A stretch of 64,000 bases of DNA. Origin: Streptantibioticus cattleyicolor NRRL 8057 = DSM 46488. Lineage in GTDB: Bacteria > Actinomycetota > Actinomycetes > Streptomycetales > Streptomycetaceae. The stretch spans positions 4,154,001 to 4,218,000 of the forward strand of contig NC_017586.1 of assembly GCF_000240165.1 (NCBI RefSeq), read 5' to 3'. Numbering within the stretch: position 1 is the first letter of the stretch; the number at the start of each line of letters is the position of its first letter. The notes beneath the pieces are model-generated. The model saw only the letters and a list, made by a program, of their open reading frames with translations. It did no database searches and had not been told where the DNA came from. A program made the position numbers and the translations under genes. This document shows positions 9,576 to 17,153 of this stretch, in pieces.

Positions 9576-10174
9576 ACCCCGTCGTGCGCCCCGCCGTCCC
9601 GCTGGCGGTGGCCGCCGCGCTGCTGTGCTGCTGCGCCGCCGCCCCGGCACCGCCGTCCCCGGCCGGGACGCCGCCCCCGCCGGTGCGGGTCGACCCGCGC
9701 GCCCCCGGGCTCCGGCTGACCCCGGGCGCCACCCTCGCCCCGCCCAAGGTGCTCGACGTCAAGACCGTGGTGGAGGACTCCAACGGCGACGAACGCCGCG
9801 CCGACACCAGCGTGGCCGTCACCTTCTCCCTCCAGACCGAGGTGGTCTTCGACAAGGACAGCGCGAGCCTGGGCCCGCGGGCGAGCGCCCGGATCCAGGC
9901 CGTCGCCGACGAGATCACCCGGCAGAACGCCAAGACCGTGCGGGTCTTCGGTTTCACCGACGACCTCGGCACCCACGAGCACGGCCTGGAGCTGTCCAAG
10001 CGCCGCGCCGAGGCGGTCTACGCGCTGCTCGCCCGCGACCTCGCCCCCGACCCGGGGCTGACGTTCGAGGTACGCGGGTACGCCGAGCAGTACCCGGTGG
10101 CCGACAACGCCACCGAGGACGGCCGCCGCAAGAACCGCCGGGTGGAGATCACCTTCCCCAAGAGCACCGGCTGA
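9572..10174 (+). CDS. OmpA-domain envelope protein
   Basis: 200 aa from GTG 9572. A signal peptide with four cysteines near its end (LLCCCAAAP) suggests secretion or lipidation. Residues about 85-200 form an OmpA C-terminal domain: VVFDKDSASL, then VFGFTDD, then LSKRRAEAVYALL, and a closing KNRRVEITF. OmpA domains bind peptidoglycan, so in a monoderm this protein could tether the pilus base to the wall. It is the last gene of the Tad run. Confidence 0.85.
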   Translation: MNPVVRPAVPLAVAAALLCCCAAAPAPPSPAGTPPPPVRVDPRAPGLRLTPGATLAPPKVLDVKTVVEDSNGDERRADTSVAVTFSLQTEVVFDKDSASLGPRASARIQAVADEITRQNAKTVRVFGFTDDLGTHEHGLELSKRRAEAVYALLARDLAPDPGLTFEVRGYAEQYPVADNATEDGRRKNRRVEITFPKSTG

Positions 10175-10211
10175 CCCGGCCCCGTCCGGCACCCGTCCGC
10201 CACCCCGGGGC

Positions 10212-10628
10212 TCACCGTGGCTCCGGGGTGATCCGCACCACCGCGCCGGGGCGCAGCCCCCAGCCGGCCATCGCGCCCGCCGGGGCCTCCAGCACGTGCC
10301 GGGCGCGCAGCCGTGGCCGGCCCAGCCGCCCCGGCCGCATGGTGCGCACCGCCAGCACCCGCAGGCCCCGGTCCAGGTAGGCCACGTCGATGGCGAACCG
10401 CATCCGGAAGGTGTGCACCCCGGAGGCCGGGGTGAGCAGCAGCGCCCCGGCGAGCCCGTCCTGGCCCAGCAGCCCGCGGGTGCGGGCCCGGTAGGAGGCG
10501 GCGATCTCCAGCGGCACCACGGCCCGCTCGGCCGGCGCCCCGCCCCCGTCCCCGCTTCCGTGCGCCCCGCCGTCCGCCGGTCCGGTCACCCGCAGCGTTC
10601 CGCGTCCGTCCGACCACCGCCGTGCCAT
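10212..10628 (-). CDS. DUF192 family protein
   Basis: 138 aa, read leftward from ATG 10628 with GGGGAGG nine bases upstream. The DUF192 hallmarks are visible: RTRGLLGQDGL, HTFRMRFAIDVAYLD and LEAPAGAMAGWGLRPGA. The biochemical function of the family is unknown; members are small, often exported beta-rich proteins. No signal peptide is obvious here. It converges on the Tad operon, 37 bases from its end. Confidence 0.85.
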   Translation of the reverse strand: MARRWSDGRGTLRVTGPADGGAHGSGDGGGAPAERAVVPLEIAASYRARTRGLLGQDGLAGALLLTPASGVHTFRMRFAIDVAYLDRGLRVLAVRTMRPGRLGRPRLRARHVLEAPAGAMAGWGLRPGAVVRITPEPR

Positions 10629-11055
10629 CGCCGTGCCTCCCCGTCGCCGTACCGGGCAGAGTACGGCCGGTCCCGGAGCGTGCACAGGGTGTGTGCGACG
10701 GGCCGTACGGTGGCCGGGCGACCACCGAGCGTCAACATTCGTCCATACTTTCACCCCTCTCCGTAGCGAGTCGGTGGTGTCGGAGGGGGCCGGTTCGGCG
10801 CGGAGCGCGCTACAGTGAAAGTCCCCCCCTCGGGCCGATCCGCATCCCACCCCGCGGATCGGCCCGTTTCTCTTCCCCCGCCCGCCCGGCCCCCCGGCGC
10901 CCGCCGTACCCCCGGGGTTCACCCGGCCGTCCCGGTGGCGCAACGCGGCGGGGTGACACTGGGCACCCCGGCGGCGCGGGGCGCGCGCGGGTAACGTGGG
11001 AGCGCGGACAGCGCGATAGCCATGCCGCGCCCTGATGGCCTGTGTGAGGGTGAGT
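10629..11055. other. Long divergent intergenic region with promoter-like elements and one hairpin
   Basis: No convincing gene is seen in these 427 bases between the divergent DUF192 and lipoprotein genes. It holds a perfect GC hairpin at 10832-10865 (listed separately), preceded by TACAGT at 10811, and a TAACGT box near 10992 in front of the lipoprotein gene. On the minus strand TTGACG lies at 10735-10730 and TACTCT near 10665, possible promoter parts for the DUF192 gene. None can be confirmed from sequence alone. Confidence 0.45.
10832..10865 (+). terminator. Perfect 12-bp hairpin in a divergent intergenic region
   Basis: Arms 10832-10843 (GGGCCGATCCGC) and 10854-10865 pair perfectly around a 10-base loop, followed by a pyrimidine run (GTTTCTCTTCCCCC). 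It has the form of an intrinsic terminator on the plus strand, yet no plus-strand gene ends before it. A short non-coding transcript or a leader attenuator for the gene at 11056 would explain it. Confidence 0.5.
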
Positions 11056-11598
11056 GTGAACAGCTCGATCGGCACAACGAAGCGGTGGCGCGCGCTGGTC
11101 GGCGCCGGGGTCGTCCTGCTGCTCGGCCCGGCCGCGGCCGGCTGCGGGGTGGGCCACGGCGCACCGGACAGCTGGACGTACCTCAACGCCCACGGCATCG
11201 CCCTCGCCCACCCCAAGGGGTGGCGGGAGATGAGCGGCGCCCGGCTGCCGCACGGGATGCTCGGCGAGGCCGTCCTGGTCCAGCACGGCGACACCGTCGG
11301 CCGGGTCGAGGTGCTCACCGGCGCCGACAAGCGGCGGCCCAAGGGCGTGAAGGTCAAGAACAGCGCCGAGTTCAAGCTCGGCGGCAAGCCCGCGGCCCAG
11401 GTCTCCTACGTCTACCGGCCCAAGCCGGACGGCCCCCGGCTGCGGGTGATGGACGTCACCGCGCACACCGCGCACGGCACCCCGGTGCTCATCCGGATCA
11501 GCGGCATCCCCGGCGAGGTGACCCAGGACACCATGAACCGGATCGCCGACAGCATCCAGGTCGGCACCATCGGCAAGGGCAACATCCTCAAGACCTGA
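11056..11598 (+). CDS. Predicted lipoprotein, unknown function
   Basis: 180 aa from GTG 11056, chosen because GAGGGTGA lies directly upstream; an in-frame ATG at 11035 has no RBS. A signal sequence ends in a lipobox (AAAGC, Cys about 30). The mature part begins with a SWTYLNAHGIALAHPKGW stretch resembling PsbP/MOG1-like Streptomyces lipoproteins, which is only a resemblance. The prepilin peptidase gene starts 36 bases after the stop, so the two are probably cotranscribed. Confidence 0.7.
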   Translation: MNSSIGTTKRWRALVGAGVVLLLGPAAAGCGVGHGAPDSWTYLNAHGIALAHPKGWREMSGARLPHGMLGEAVLVQHGDTVGRVEVLTGADKRRPKGVKVKNSAEFKLGGKPAAQVSYVYRPKPDGPRLRVMDVTAHTAHGTPVLIRISGIPGEVTQDTMNRIADSIQVGTIGKGNILKT

Positions 11599-11633
11599 GA
11601 AAGCCGGGGCGCCGCGCCGGTAGCGTCGGCGCC

Positions 11634-12332
11634 GTGCATGGCGTCGGCGCGCACGTGTTCCCGGCGGCGGCGACCGGATGGGGGGCGCTCGCCGGCCTCG
11701 TCCTGCCCCGCGCCGTCCACCGCCTCTCCGTCCCGCCCGGCGAGCCCTGGCGCCCCGGGTTGCGCCCCGGCGCGCGCGGCTGGCTCGGCCCCGGCCCGGG
11801 GCGACGGGCGACGGCGGTCACCACGGCGCTGACGGCGGCCGGTTGCGGCGCGGTGGCCCAAGTGGCGGGCGTACGGCCGGAGTCGGCGGTCTGGCTGCTG
11901 CTGGTGCCGCTGGGCGTCCTGCTGGCCCGGGTCGATCTCGCCGTCCACCGGCTGCCGGACGTCCTCACCCTCCCGGCCGCGGCCGGCACCGCCGCGCTGC
12001 TCGGGGTGGCGGCGCTCCTCCCCGGCCACGCGGGCAGCTGGCCGCGCGCGCTGCTGGGCGGGGCGCTGCTCGGCGCCGGCTACCTGGTGCTGCTGGCGGT
12101 CAACCCGGGCGGAATGGGCTGGGGGGACGTGAAGTTGGCGCCCACCTGCGGGATGGCGCTGGCCTGGTACGGCTGGCCGGCCCTGGTGGGCGGGGTCTGC
12201 CTGGGGTTCGGACTCGGCGCGGTGGTGGCGCTCGGGCTGCTGCTGACCGGGCGGGCGGGCCGGCGGTCGGCCGTCAGCTTCGGGCCGTTCATGCTGCTGG
12301 GCACGTTGGGCGGGGTGCTGCTGGCGCGGTGA
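11634..12332 (+). CDS. A24-family prepilin peptidase
   Basis: 232 aa polytopic protease from GTG 11634. The two catalytic aspartates are visible: Asp101 in RVDLAVHRLPDVL and Asp165 in GGMGWGDVKL, the GxGD motif. About six to seven membrane helices are predicted. The long methylase loop of PilD is absent, as in TadV-type enzymes. It is the obvious enzyme to process the Flp pilin and TadE-like proteins encoded upstream. A weaker in-frame ATG lies further in; GTG keeps the first helix. Confidence 0.87.
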   Translation: MHGVGAHVFPAAATGWGALAGLVLPRAVHRLSVPPGEPWRPGLRPGARGWLGPGPGRRATAVTTALTAAGCGAVAQVAGVRPESAVWLLLVPLGVLLARVDLAVHRLPDVLTLPAAAGTAALLGVAALLPGHAGSWPRALLGGALLGAGYLVLLAVNPGGMGWGDVKLAPTCGMALAWYGWPALVGGVCLGFGLGAVVALGLLLTGRAGRRSAVSFGPFMLLGTLGGVLLAR

Positions 12333-12337
12333 CGCGC

Positions 12338-13132
12338 TCAGGCGCGCCGGGCGCGTTCGTACAGCGCCCGCGCCTCGGCGCCGAACACCGAGGAGTAGAC
12401 CGCCGCCGGGCCGGGTCCGCGGCCGTCGGTCCAGCCGTCGGCGTCCACCCCGACCTGCACCCCGCCCCCGGTGGCCGTGTCCAGCCCGCGTATCCACGGG
12501 CCGCCGCTGGCGCCCTCGGTGAAGCCGCAGTGCGGCAGCGTCGCGCCGCGCCCGGCCGCCGGATCGGCCGCCGCCCGGTGCGCGCAGTACCGCAGCGTCT
12601 CCCCGTCGTACGGCGGCGCCGCCGGGAACCCCAGCGCCGTCACCGGTCCGTCGACCGCGCCGAAGGCGACCGGGAAGGCGCCCACCACGTCCTGCACATG
12701 GCGGCCGGTCACCGGATCGCGGGCCAGCGCGGCGAAGGCCACGTCGTGGTCGGCGTCCTCGCGGCGCCGCCAGGCCCGGTCGGTGAAGGCCCGGCGCAGC
12801 CGGTAGGTGCCGTAGGGGCGGGCGCCGTGGCGGTAACCGGGGACGAACTCCGCCCAGTCGGCGGCGCCGCCGTACTCCGACCGGTACAGGCAGTGCGCCG
12901 CGGTGCTGATCAGGTCCCGGCTGGCGGCGTCGACCACGGTGGCCGAACACGCCGCCGTCTGCCCGGCCGGCAGCCGCGGGAAGTGGACGAAGAGCCGCCC
13001 CACCGCGCGCACCGCCTCCGGCCGCCCCGGCCACTGGGCACCACTGGCCGGCGGCGGCGGCGCGGCCCGTACCGGAACGACCGCCACCGCCGCCGAGACC
13101 AGCGCGCCGACGAGGCCACGTATCACGGCCAT
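12338..13132 (-). CDS. Secreted trypsin-like serine protease
   Basis: 264 aa. A signal peptide (about 1-23, ending VRAA) is followed by a chymotrypsin-fold domain with the full triad: His80 in STAAHC, Asp130 in DHDVAF and Ser209 in EGASGGPW. Four cysteines are available for disulfides. It is read from ATG 13132 and converges on the prepilin peptidase gene with a 5-base gap. The substrate is unknown; pro-region features are not evident, so it may act directly after export. Confidence 0.87.
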   Translation of the reverse strand: MAVIRGLVGALVSAAVAVVPVRAAPPPPASGAQWPGRPEAVRAVGRLFVHFPRLPAGQTAACSATVVDAASRDLISTAAHCLYRSEYGGAADWAEFVPGYRHGARPYGTYRLRRAFTDRAWRRREDADHDVAFAALARDPVTGRHVQDVVGAFPVAFGAVDGPVTALGFPAAPPYDGETLRYCAHRAAADPAAGRGATLPHCGFTEGASGGPWIRGLDTATGGGVQVGVDADGWTDGRGPGPAAVYSSVFGAEARALYERARRA

Positions 13133-13355
13133 ACCGGCACCGTAGGGCGCGGCCCCGGGCGCCGCACGCCGCGCTCACCCGGACGGGGGCGCCACGGCCG
13201 GACCGGGCGGTACCGGGGCCGCCCCGGCGCCGCGCGCGGTACTCTCGCTGCCGCACCCCCGCGAGCGCCCCGCCGGCCTTCCCGAATCGTGGTCCGGGCG
13301 CCGCCCGCAGTATCGTGACGGCGGGGTGCCGTATTGCACGAGGGGCTGGAACAGC

Positions 13356-14117
13356 ATGAAACTGCGCGACCTGGTCTATGGCCTGTACGCACGCCGGGTC
13401 GAGTCCCACCTGGACACCGAGCAGGTCCCCAAGCACATCGGGGTCATCCTCGACGGCAACCGCCGCTGGGCCCGGGCCGCCGGGGGCACCCCCGCCGAGG
13501 GCCACCGGGCCGGCGCCGACAAGATCGCCGAGATGCTGGGCTGGTGCGAGGAGACCGGGGTCGAGGTGGTCACCCTGTGGCTGCTGTCCACCGACAACCT
13601 CGGCCGGCCCGCCGAGGAGCTCGACCCGCTGCTGAGGATCATCGAGGGCGCGGTCAGCGGGCTGGCCTCGACCGGGCGTTGGCGGGTGCACCACGTGGGC
13701 ACCCTGGACCTGCTGCCGGCCGGCACCCAGCGCGTGCTCAAGGAGGCCGAGGAGGCCACCGTCGACGTGGCCGGCCTGCTGGTCAACGTCGCCGTCGGCT
13801 ACGGCGGCCGGCAGGAGATCGCCGACGCGGTCCGCTCCCTCCTGCTCGACCACGCCTCGCGCGGCACCTCGGTGGAGGACATCGCCGAGGTCCTCGACAT
13901 CGACCACATCGCCGAACACCTCTACACCCGCGGCCAGCCCGACCCGGACCTGATCATCCGCACCTCCGGCGAGCAGCGGCTGTCCGGCTTCATGCTCTGG
14001 CAGAGCGCCCACTCCGAGTACTACTTCTGCGAGGTCTTCTGGCCCGCCTTCCGCAAGGTGGACTTCCTGCGGGCGCTGCGTGACTACGCCGCGCGCCACC
14101 GCCGTTACGGCGGCTGA
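13356..14117 (+). CDS. uppS: Isoprenyl transferase (cis-prenyltransferase)
   Basis: 253 aa from ATG 13356 (GAGGGG about ten bases upstream); a longer GTG start at 13326 is less likely. The cis-prenyltransferase motif [14 protein letters not shown] carries the catalytic Asp33, with later motifs [12 protein letters not shown] and [14 protein letters not shown]. The enzyme adds isopentenyl units to make polyprenyl diphosphates for cell-wall carriers. Chain length cannot be told by eye; actinobacteria usually have both short- and long-chain paralogues. Confidence 0.9.
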   Translation: MKLRDLVYGLYARRVESHLDTEQVPKHIGVILDGNRRWARAAGGTPAEGHRAGADKIAEMLGWCEETGVEVVTLWLLSTDNLGRPAEELDPLLRIIEGAVSGLASTGRWRVHHVGTLDLLPAGTQRVLKEAEEATVDVAGLLVNVAVGYGGRQEIADAVRSLLLDHASRGTSVEDIAEVLDIDHIAEHLYTRGQPDPDLIIRTSGEQRLSGFMLWQSAHSEYYFCEVFWPAFRKVDFLRALRDYAARHRRYGG

Positions 14118-14439
14118 GGGATCTTCGCCGCAGGGGCGGACGAAACCGGACGGGCGGACCGGGCGGCGCCTGGTCGTCGCATACGCAACCACCTTCGAGG
14201 GAATATCCCTTGCGAGGCCGGCACCCGTGCCATGGGCGTCGCCTCTACGGGCGGCACGGTGCCGCCCGACCGGGAGGCCCCTTGCACACGGACGTCCTGT
14301 CAACCGGCGACGCGTGCCGCGGCATGACGCAGGGCCGCGGTCGGCCCTCGGCCCCACTCCCGGCCCTCATCCGCGCGGCGCCCGTCACTTCCCGCGGCGC
14401 CGTCGCGCCCCGACCTCTTTCGAGGGGGTTCGTCCACCC
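14118..14439. other. Intergenic region with palindromes, no gene seen
   Basis: These 322 bases separate uppS and phoH. A frame stays open from phoH upstream but lacks conserved features. Visible structure: AGGGA-ATA-TCCCT at 14198-14210, GGCAC-CC-GTGCC at 14220-14231 and a perfect 10-bp inverted repeat at 14248-14268. The last could end uppS transcription; the first resembles an operator. Confidence 0.4.
14248..14268 (+). terminator. GC-rich 10-bp inverted repeat after uppS
   Basis: Arms 14248-14257 and 14259-14268 (CGGGCGGCAC and its complement) are perfect with one central base. Such a tight palindrome could form a hairpin after small rearrangement of the loop or act as a protein site. There is no T-run, so terminator function is uncertain. 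Confidence 0.35.
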
Positions 14440-15777
14440 GTGGTGACCAGCAAGAACCGCCGGGAGCACGACCGGCGCACCTATGTCCTCGACACCAGCG
14501 TGCTGCTGGCCGATCCGCAGGCCATCACCCGGTTCGACGAGCACGAAGTCGTGCTCCCCGTCGTGGTGGTGACGGAGCTTGAGGCCAAGCGCCACCACCC
14601 CGAGCTGGGTTACTTCGCCCGCCAGGCGCTCCGGCTGCTCGACGAGTACCGCATCCGGTACGGGCGGCTGGACGCGCCGGTGCCGATCGGCGAGATCGGC
14701 GGCACGCTCCGGGTCGAGCTCAACCACTCGGACCCCGCCATCCTGCCGCCGGGCATGCTCACCCAGGCCGGCGGCAGGCTCGGCGACAACGACTCCCGGA
14801 TCCTGGCGGTGGCCCGCAACCTCCAGGCCGAGGGGTACGACGTCACCGTGGTCTCCAAGGACCTGCCGCTGCGCGTGAAGGCGTCGTCGGTGGGGCTGCT
14901 CGCCGAGGAGTACCGGGCCGAACTGGCCATCACCTCCGGCTGGACGGGCATGGCGGAGCTGGCGGTGGGCGCGGACGGGATCGACGCGCTCTTCGCCGAG
15001 GAGGTCGCCGACCTGCCCGACGCGGCCGGACTGCCGGTCCACACCGGCCTGGTGCTCTCCTCCGAGCGCGGCAAGGCGCTGGGCCGGGTCACCGCGGACG
15101 GCAGGGTGCGGCTGGTGCGCGGTGACCGGGAGGCGTTCGGGCTGCACGGCCGCAGCGCCGAGCAGCGGATCGCCCTGGACCTGCTGCTCGACCCGGAGGT
15201 GGGGATCGTCTCGCTCGGCGGCCGGGCGGGCACCGGCAAGTCGGCGCTGGCGCTGTGCGCGGGGCTGGAGGCGGTGCTGGAACGGCGTCAGCACCGCAAG
15301 GTGATGGTGTTCCGCCCGCTGTACGCGGTCGGCGGCCAGGAGTTGGGCTACCTGCCGGGCACCGAGGCCGAGAAGATGTCCCCGTGGGCGCAGGCGGTCT
15401 TCGACACGCTCTCCGCGGTGACCTCGTCGGACGTCATCGAGGAGGTGGTGGAGCGGGGCATGCTGGAGGTGCTGCCGCTCACCCACATCCGGGGCCGCTC
15501 GCTGCACGACGCGTTCGTCATCGTGGACGAGGCCCAATCACTCGAACGGAACGTCCTGTTGACGGTGCTCTCCCGGATCGGCGCCGGCTCCCGGGTGGTC
15601 CTCACCCACGACGTGGCCCAGCGTGACAACCTGCGGGTGGGCCGGTACGACGGGGTGGTGGCCGTGGTGGAGAAGCTCAAGGGACACCCGCTCTTCGCCC
15701 ATGTGACGCTCACCCGTTCCGAGCGCTCACCGATCGCCGCGCTGGTGACCGAGATGCTGGAGGATGTCCAACTCTAG
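14440..15777 (+). CDS. phoH: PIN-PhoH ATPase (PhoH2-type)
   Basis: 445 aa from GTG 14440, with GAGGGGG 12 bases upstream; GTG 14443 is an equal alternative. The N-terminal PIN nuclease domain has Asp18 in YVLDTSVL and later acidic residues (GDNDSRILA). The C-terminal PhoH ATPase has Walker A GRAGTGKS (about 260) and Walker [10 protein letters not shown] (about 358). PIN-PhoH proteins are reported to unwind and cut RNA. A perfect hairpin at 15805 follows the stop. Confidence 0.92.
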   Translation: MVTSKNRREHDRRTYVLDTSVLLADPQAITRFDEHEVVLPVVVVTELEAKRHHPELGYFARQALRLLDEYRIRYGRLDAPVPIGEIGGTLRVELNHSDPAILPPGMLTQAGGRLGDNDSRILAVARNLQAEGYDVTVVSKDLPLRVKASSVGLLAEEYRAELAITSGWTGMAELAVGADGIDALFAEEVADLPDAAGLPVHTGLVLSSERGKALGRVTADGRVRLVRGDREAFGLHGRSAEQRIALDLLLDPEVGIVSLGGRAGTGKSALALCAGLEAVLERRQHRKVMVFRPLYAVGGQELGYLPGTEAEKMSPWAQAVFDTLSAVTSSDVIEEVVERGMLEVLPLTHIRGRSLHDAFVIVDEAQSLERNVLLTVLSRIGAGSRVVLTHDVAQRDNLRVGRYDGVVAVVEKLKGHPLFAHVTLTRSERSPIAALVTEMLEDVQL

Positions 15778-15804
15778 CCGGTTCAGGCGGGTTTGAGGCA
15801 AGAG

Positions 15805-15833
15805 GGCTGCTGCGCCGCGTGGGCGCAGCAGCC
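15805..15833 (+). terminator. Hairpin terminator after phoH
   Basis: Arms 15805-15816 (GGCTGCTGCGCC) and 15822-15833 are perfectly complementary around a GCGTG loop, 28 bases after the phoH stop. There is no T-run, as is common for Streptomyces terminators. Confidence 0.7.
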
Positions 15834-15905
15834 TAGCCATGTCGGCGGCGGGAGTGGGGCGCTTTCCGTGAATCGGCCGCCTCAAACGCCGTGTGACCTT
15901 TGACA

Positions 15906-16218
15906 CGTGGCGGGGAATTGCGTCCGCGCGGCGCGGTCGGGCAGGGTGTGAGGCTGTCAGGCCCCGCTCACGGCACACCGGCACCCTCCGTGGTGTGCCA
16001 CCCCAAGGCCCCACAGCCGCCGGGCTGTCCAGCCCGACAACTGAAGAGCGCCGCCGTGAGCCGCCCAGAACCACGCGGACCCCGAGCGTTCGGGGGTCTG
16101 TCCGGGCCAGTGCCTCCCGTGACCAGCCGGACCCCGGTCCGGACCAAGGGGAGGCCCGTGTCAGGGGCACGATTGCGTCCGCGCGGTCACCACGCGGGCG
16201 ATGCTGGAAGGAAACCGT
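15906..16218 (+). ncRNA. Long structured 5' leader of the SLT transglycosylase gene (riboswitch candidate)
   Basis: Over 300 bases without a credible gene precede the transglycosylase. Four good hairpins lie in series: 15972-15999 (8-bp stem), 16021-16036 (CGGGCT/AGCCCG), 16078-16098 (GACCCCGA stem) and 16127-16142 (CCGGACC/GGTCCGG). TTGACA at 15900-15905 could be a -35 box. Streptomyces wall-hydrolase genes are often controlled by the cyclic di-AMP (ydaO) riboswitch, but I could not match its conserved core here. So this is called as a structured leader only. Confidence 0.45.
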
Positions 16219-16920
16219 GTGAGCCGGATCTCCGTCCGGGGAATCGCCGTCGCGTCAGCCACCGCGGTGACCACCGTCGGTGCCGTCGTGGGCGTTGCCT
16301 CAGGCAGCGAGCCGACCGCCGTCGCCGCGCAGCCCGTCGCCGATGTGACGCCGCTGGACACCATCGACGCCGGCCAGCAGGCCAACGCGCAGGTCGCCTC
16401 GCTCACCGAGCAGGTGCAGTCGCAGCAGGCCGCCGCCGACGCCTCGGCCAAGCAGGCCGCCGCCGAAGCCGCCCGCAAGCAGGCCGCCGCCGACGCCGCC
16501 AAGAAGAAGGCGGACGCCGAGGCCGCGGCCAAGGCCAAGGCGGAGCACGAGAAGGAGCAGGCCGCCAGCCGCGACGAGCAGCGTTCGTCGCTCGGCTCGG
16601 TCAGCACCCTCAGCGCCGGTGACTACTCGGTGGCGGGCATCCAGGCGCTCGCCCGGCAGATCATCGGTGACGACACGCAGTACCAGTGCTTCTCCAACAT
16701 CGTCTCGCGGGAGAGCGGCTGGGACTACAAGGCGGTCAACGCCTCCTCGGGCGCCTACGGTCTCGTCCAGGCGCTGCCCGGCTCCAAGATGGCCTCCGCG
16801 GGCGCCGACTGGCAGACCAACCCGGCCACCCAGATCAAGTGGGGCCTGAGCTACATGAACTCCAGCTACCACAGCCCCTGTGGCGCCTGGCAGTTCTGGC
16901 AGGCCAACAGCTGGTACTAG
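16219..16920 (+). CDS. Secreted SLT-domain transglycosylase
   Basis: 233 aa from GTG 16219 with GGAAGGA six bases upstream; an ATG at 16201 would absorb the RBS. A signal peptide (about 1-40) is followed by an Ala/Lys/Glu/Gln-rich coiled coil (about 52-115). A C-terminal SLT goose-lysozyme-like domain (about 122-233) has IVSRESGWDYKAVN with the catalytic Glu, then GAYGLVQALPGSKM and QIKWGLSYM. It cleaves peptidoglycan and probably helps resuscitation or wall remodelling. It is alone, between two hairpins. Confidence 0.9.
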   Translation: MSRISVRGIAVASATAVTTVGAVVGVASGSEPTAVAAQPVADVTPLDTIDAGQQANAQVASLTEQVQSQQAAADASAKQAAAEAARKQAAADAAKKKADAEAAAKAKAEHEKEQAASRDEQRSSLGSVSTLSAGDYSVAGIQALARQIIGDDTQYQCFSNIVSRESGWDYKAVNASSGAYGLVQALPGSKMASAGADWQTNPATQIKWGLSYMNSSYHSPCGAWQFWQANSWY

Positions 16921-16923
16921 GCC

Positions 16924-16968
16924 CTGTCGTCAAAACCTCGCCTGCCCCGCGGGGTCTTTTGACGACAG
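16924..16968 (+). terminator. Long inverted repeat after the SLT gene (terminator or mobile-element end)
   Basis: Arms 16924-16935 (CTGTCGTCAAAA) and 16957-16968 pair perfectly, with an inner CCCCGCGGGG palindrome. It starts 3 bases after the SLT stop, so it will serve as a terminator. The AT-containing arms are unlike other terminators here and resemble the short terminal repeats of Streptomyces insertion sequences, so it may be a solo or miniature element. Confidence 0.6.
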
Positions 16969-17153
16969 AGCCTGGGCCGCCACAAGCACCTTCCGAGCCC
17001 GAAGCCCCCGCCGGTCGTATCCGGCGGGGGCTTCCGGCTTCCGGCTTTCAAGATCGGGCTCCACGTCCGGCGCCGTGCCCGGGTAACGTCGTCCTTCTTC
17101 ACAGTCCACCACGATGGAGCAGCGCTCAGTCCAGCGCAGGGATGAGGAAGGCA

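Noticed and set aside
15906-16218. A definite ydaO (cyclic di-AMP) riboswitch call
   Set aside because: Gene context fits, but the conserved core could not be matched by eye, so only a structured leader is reported.
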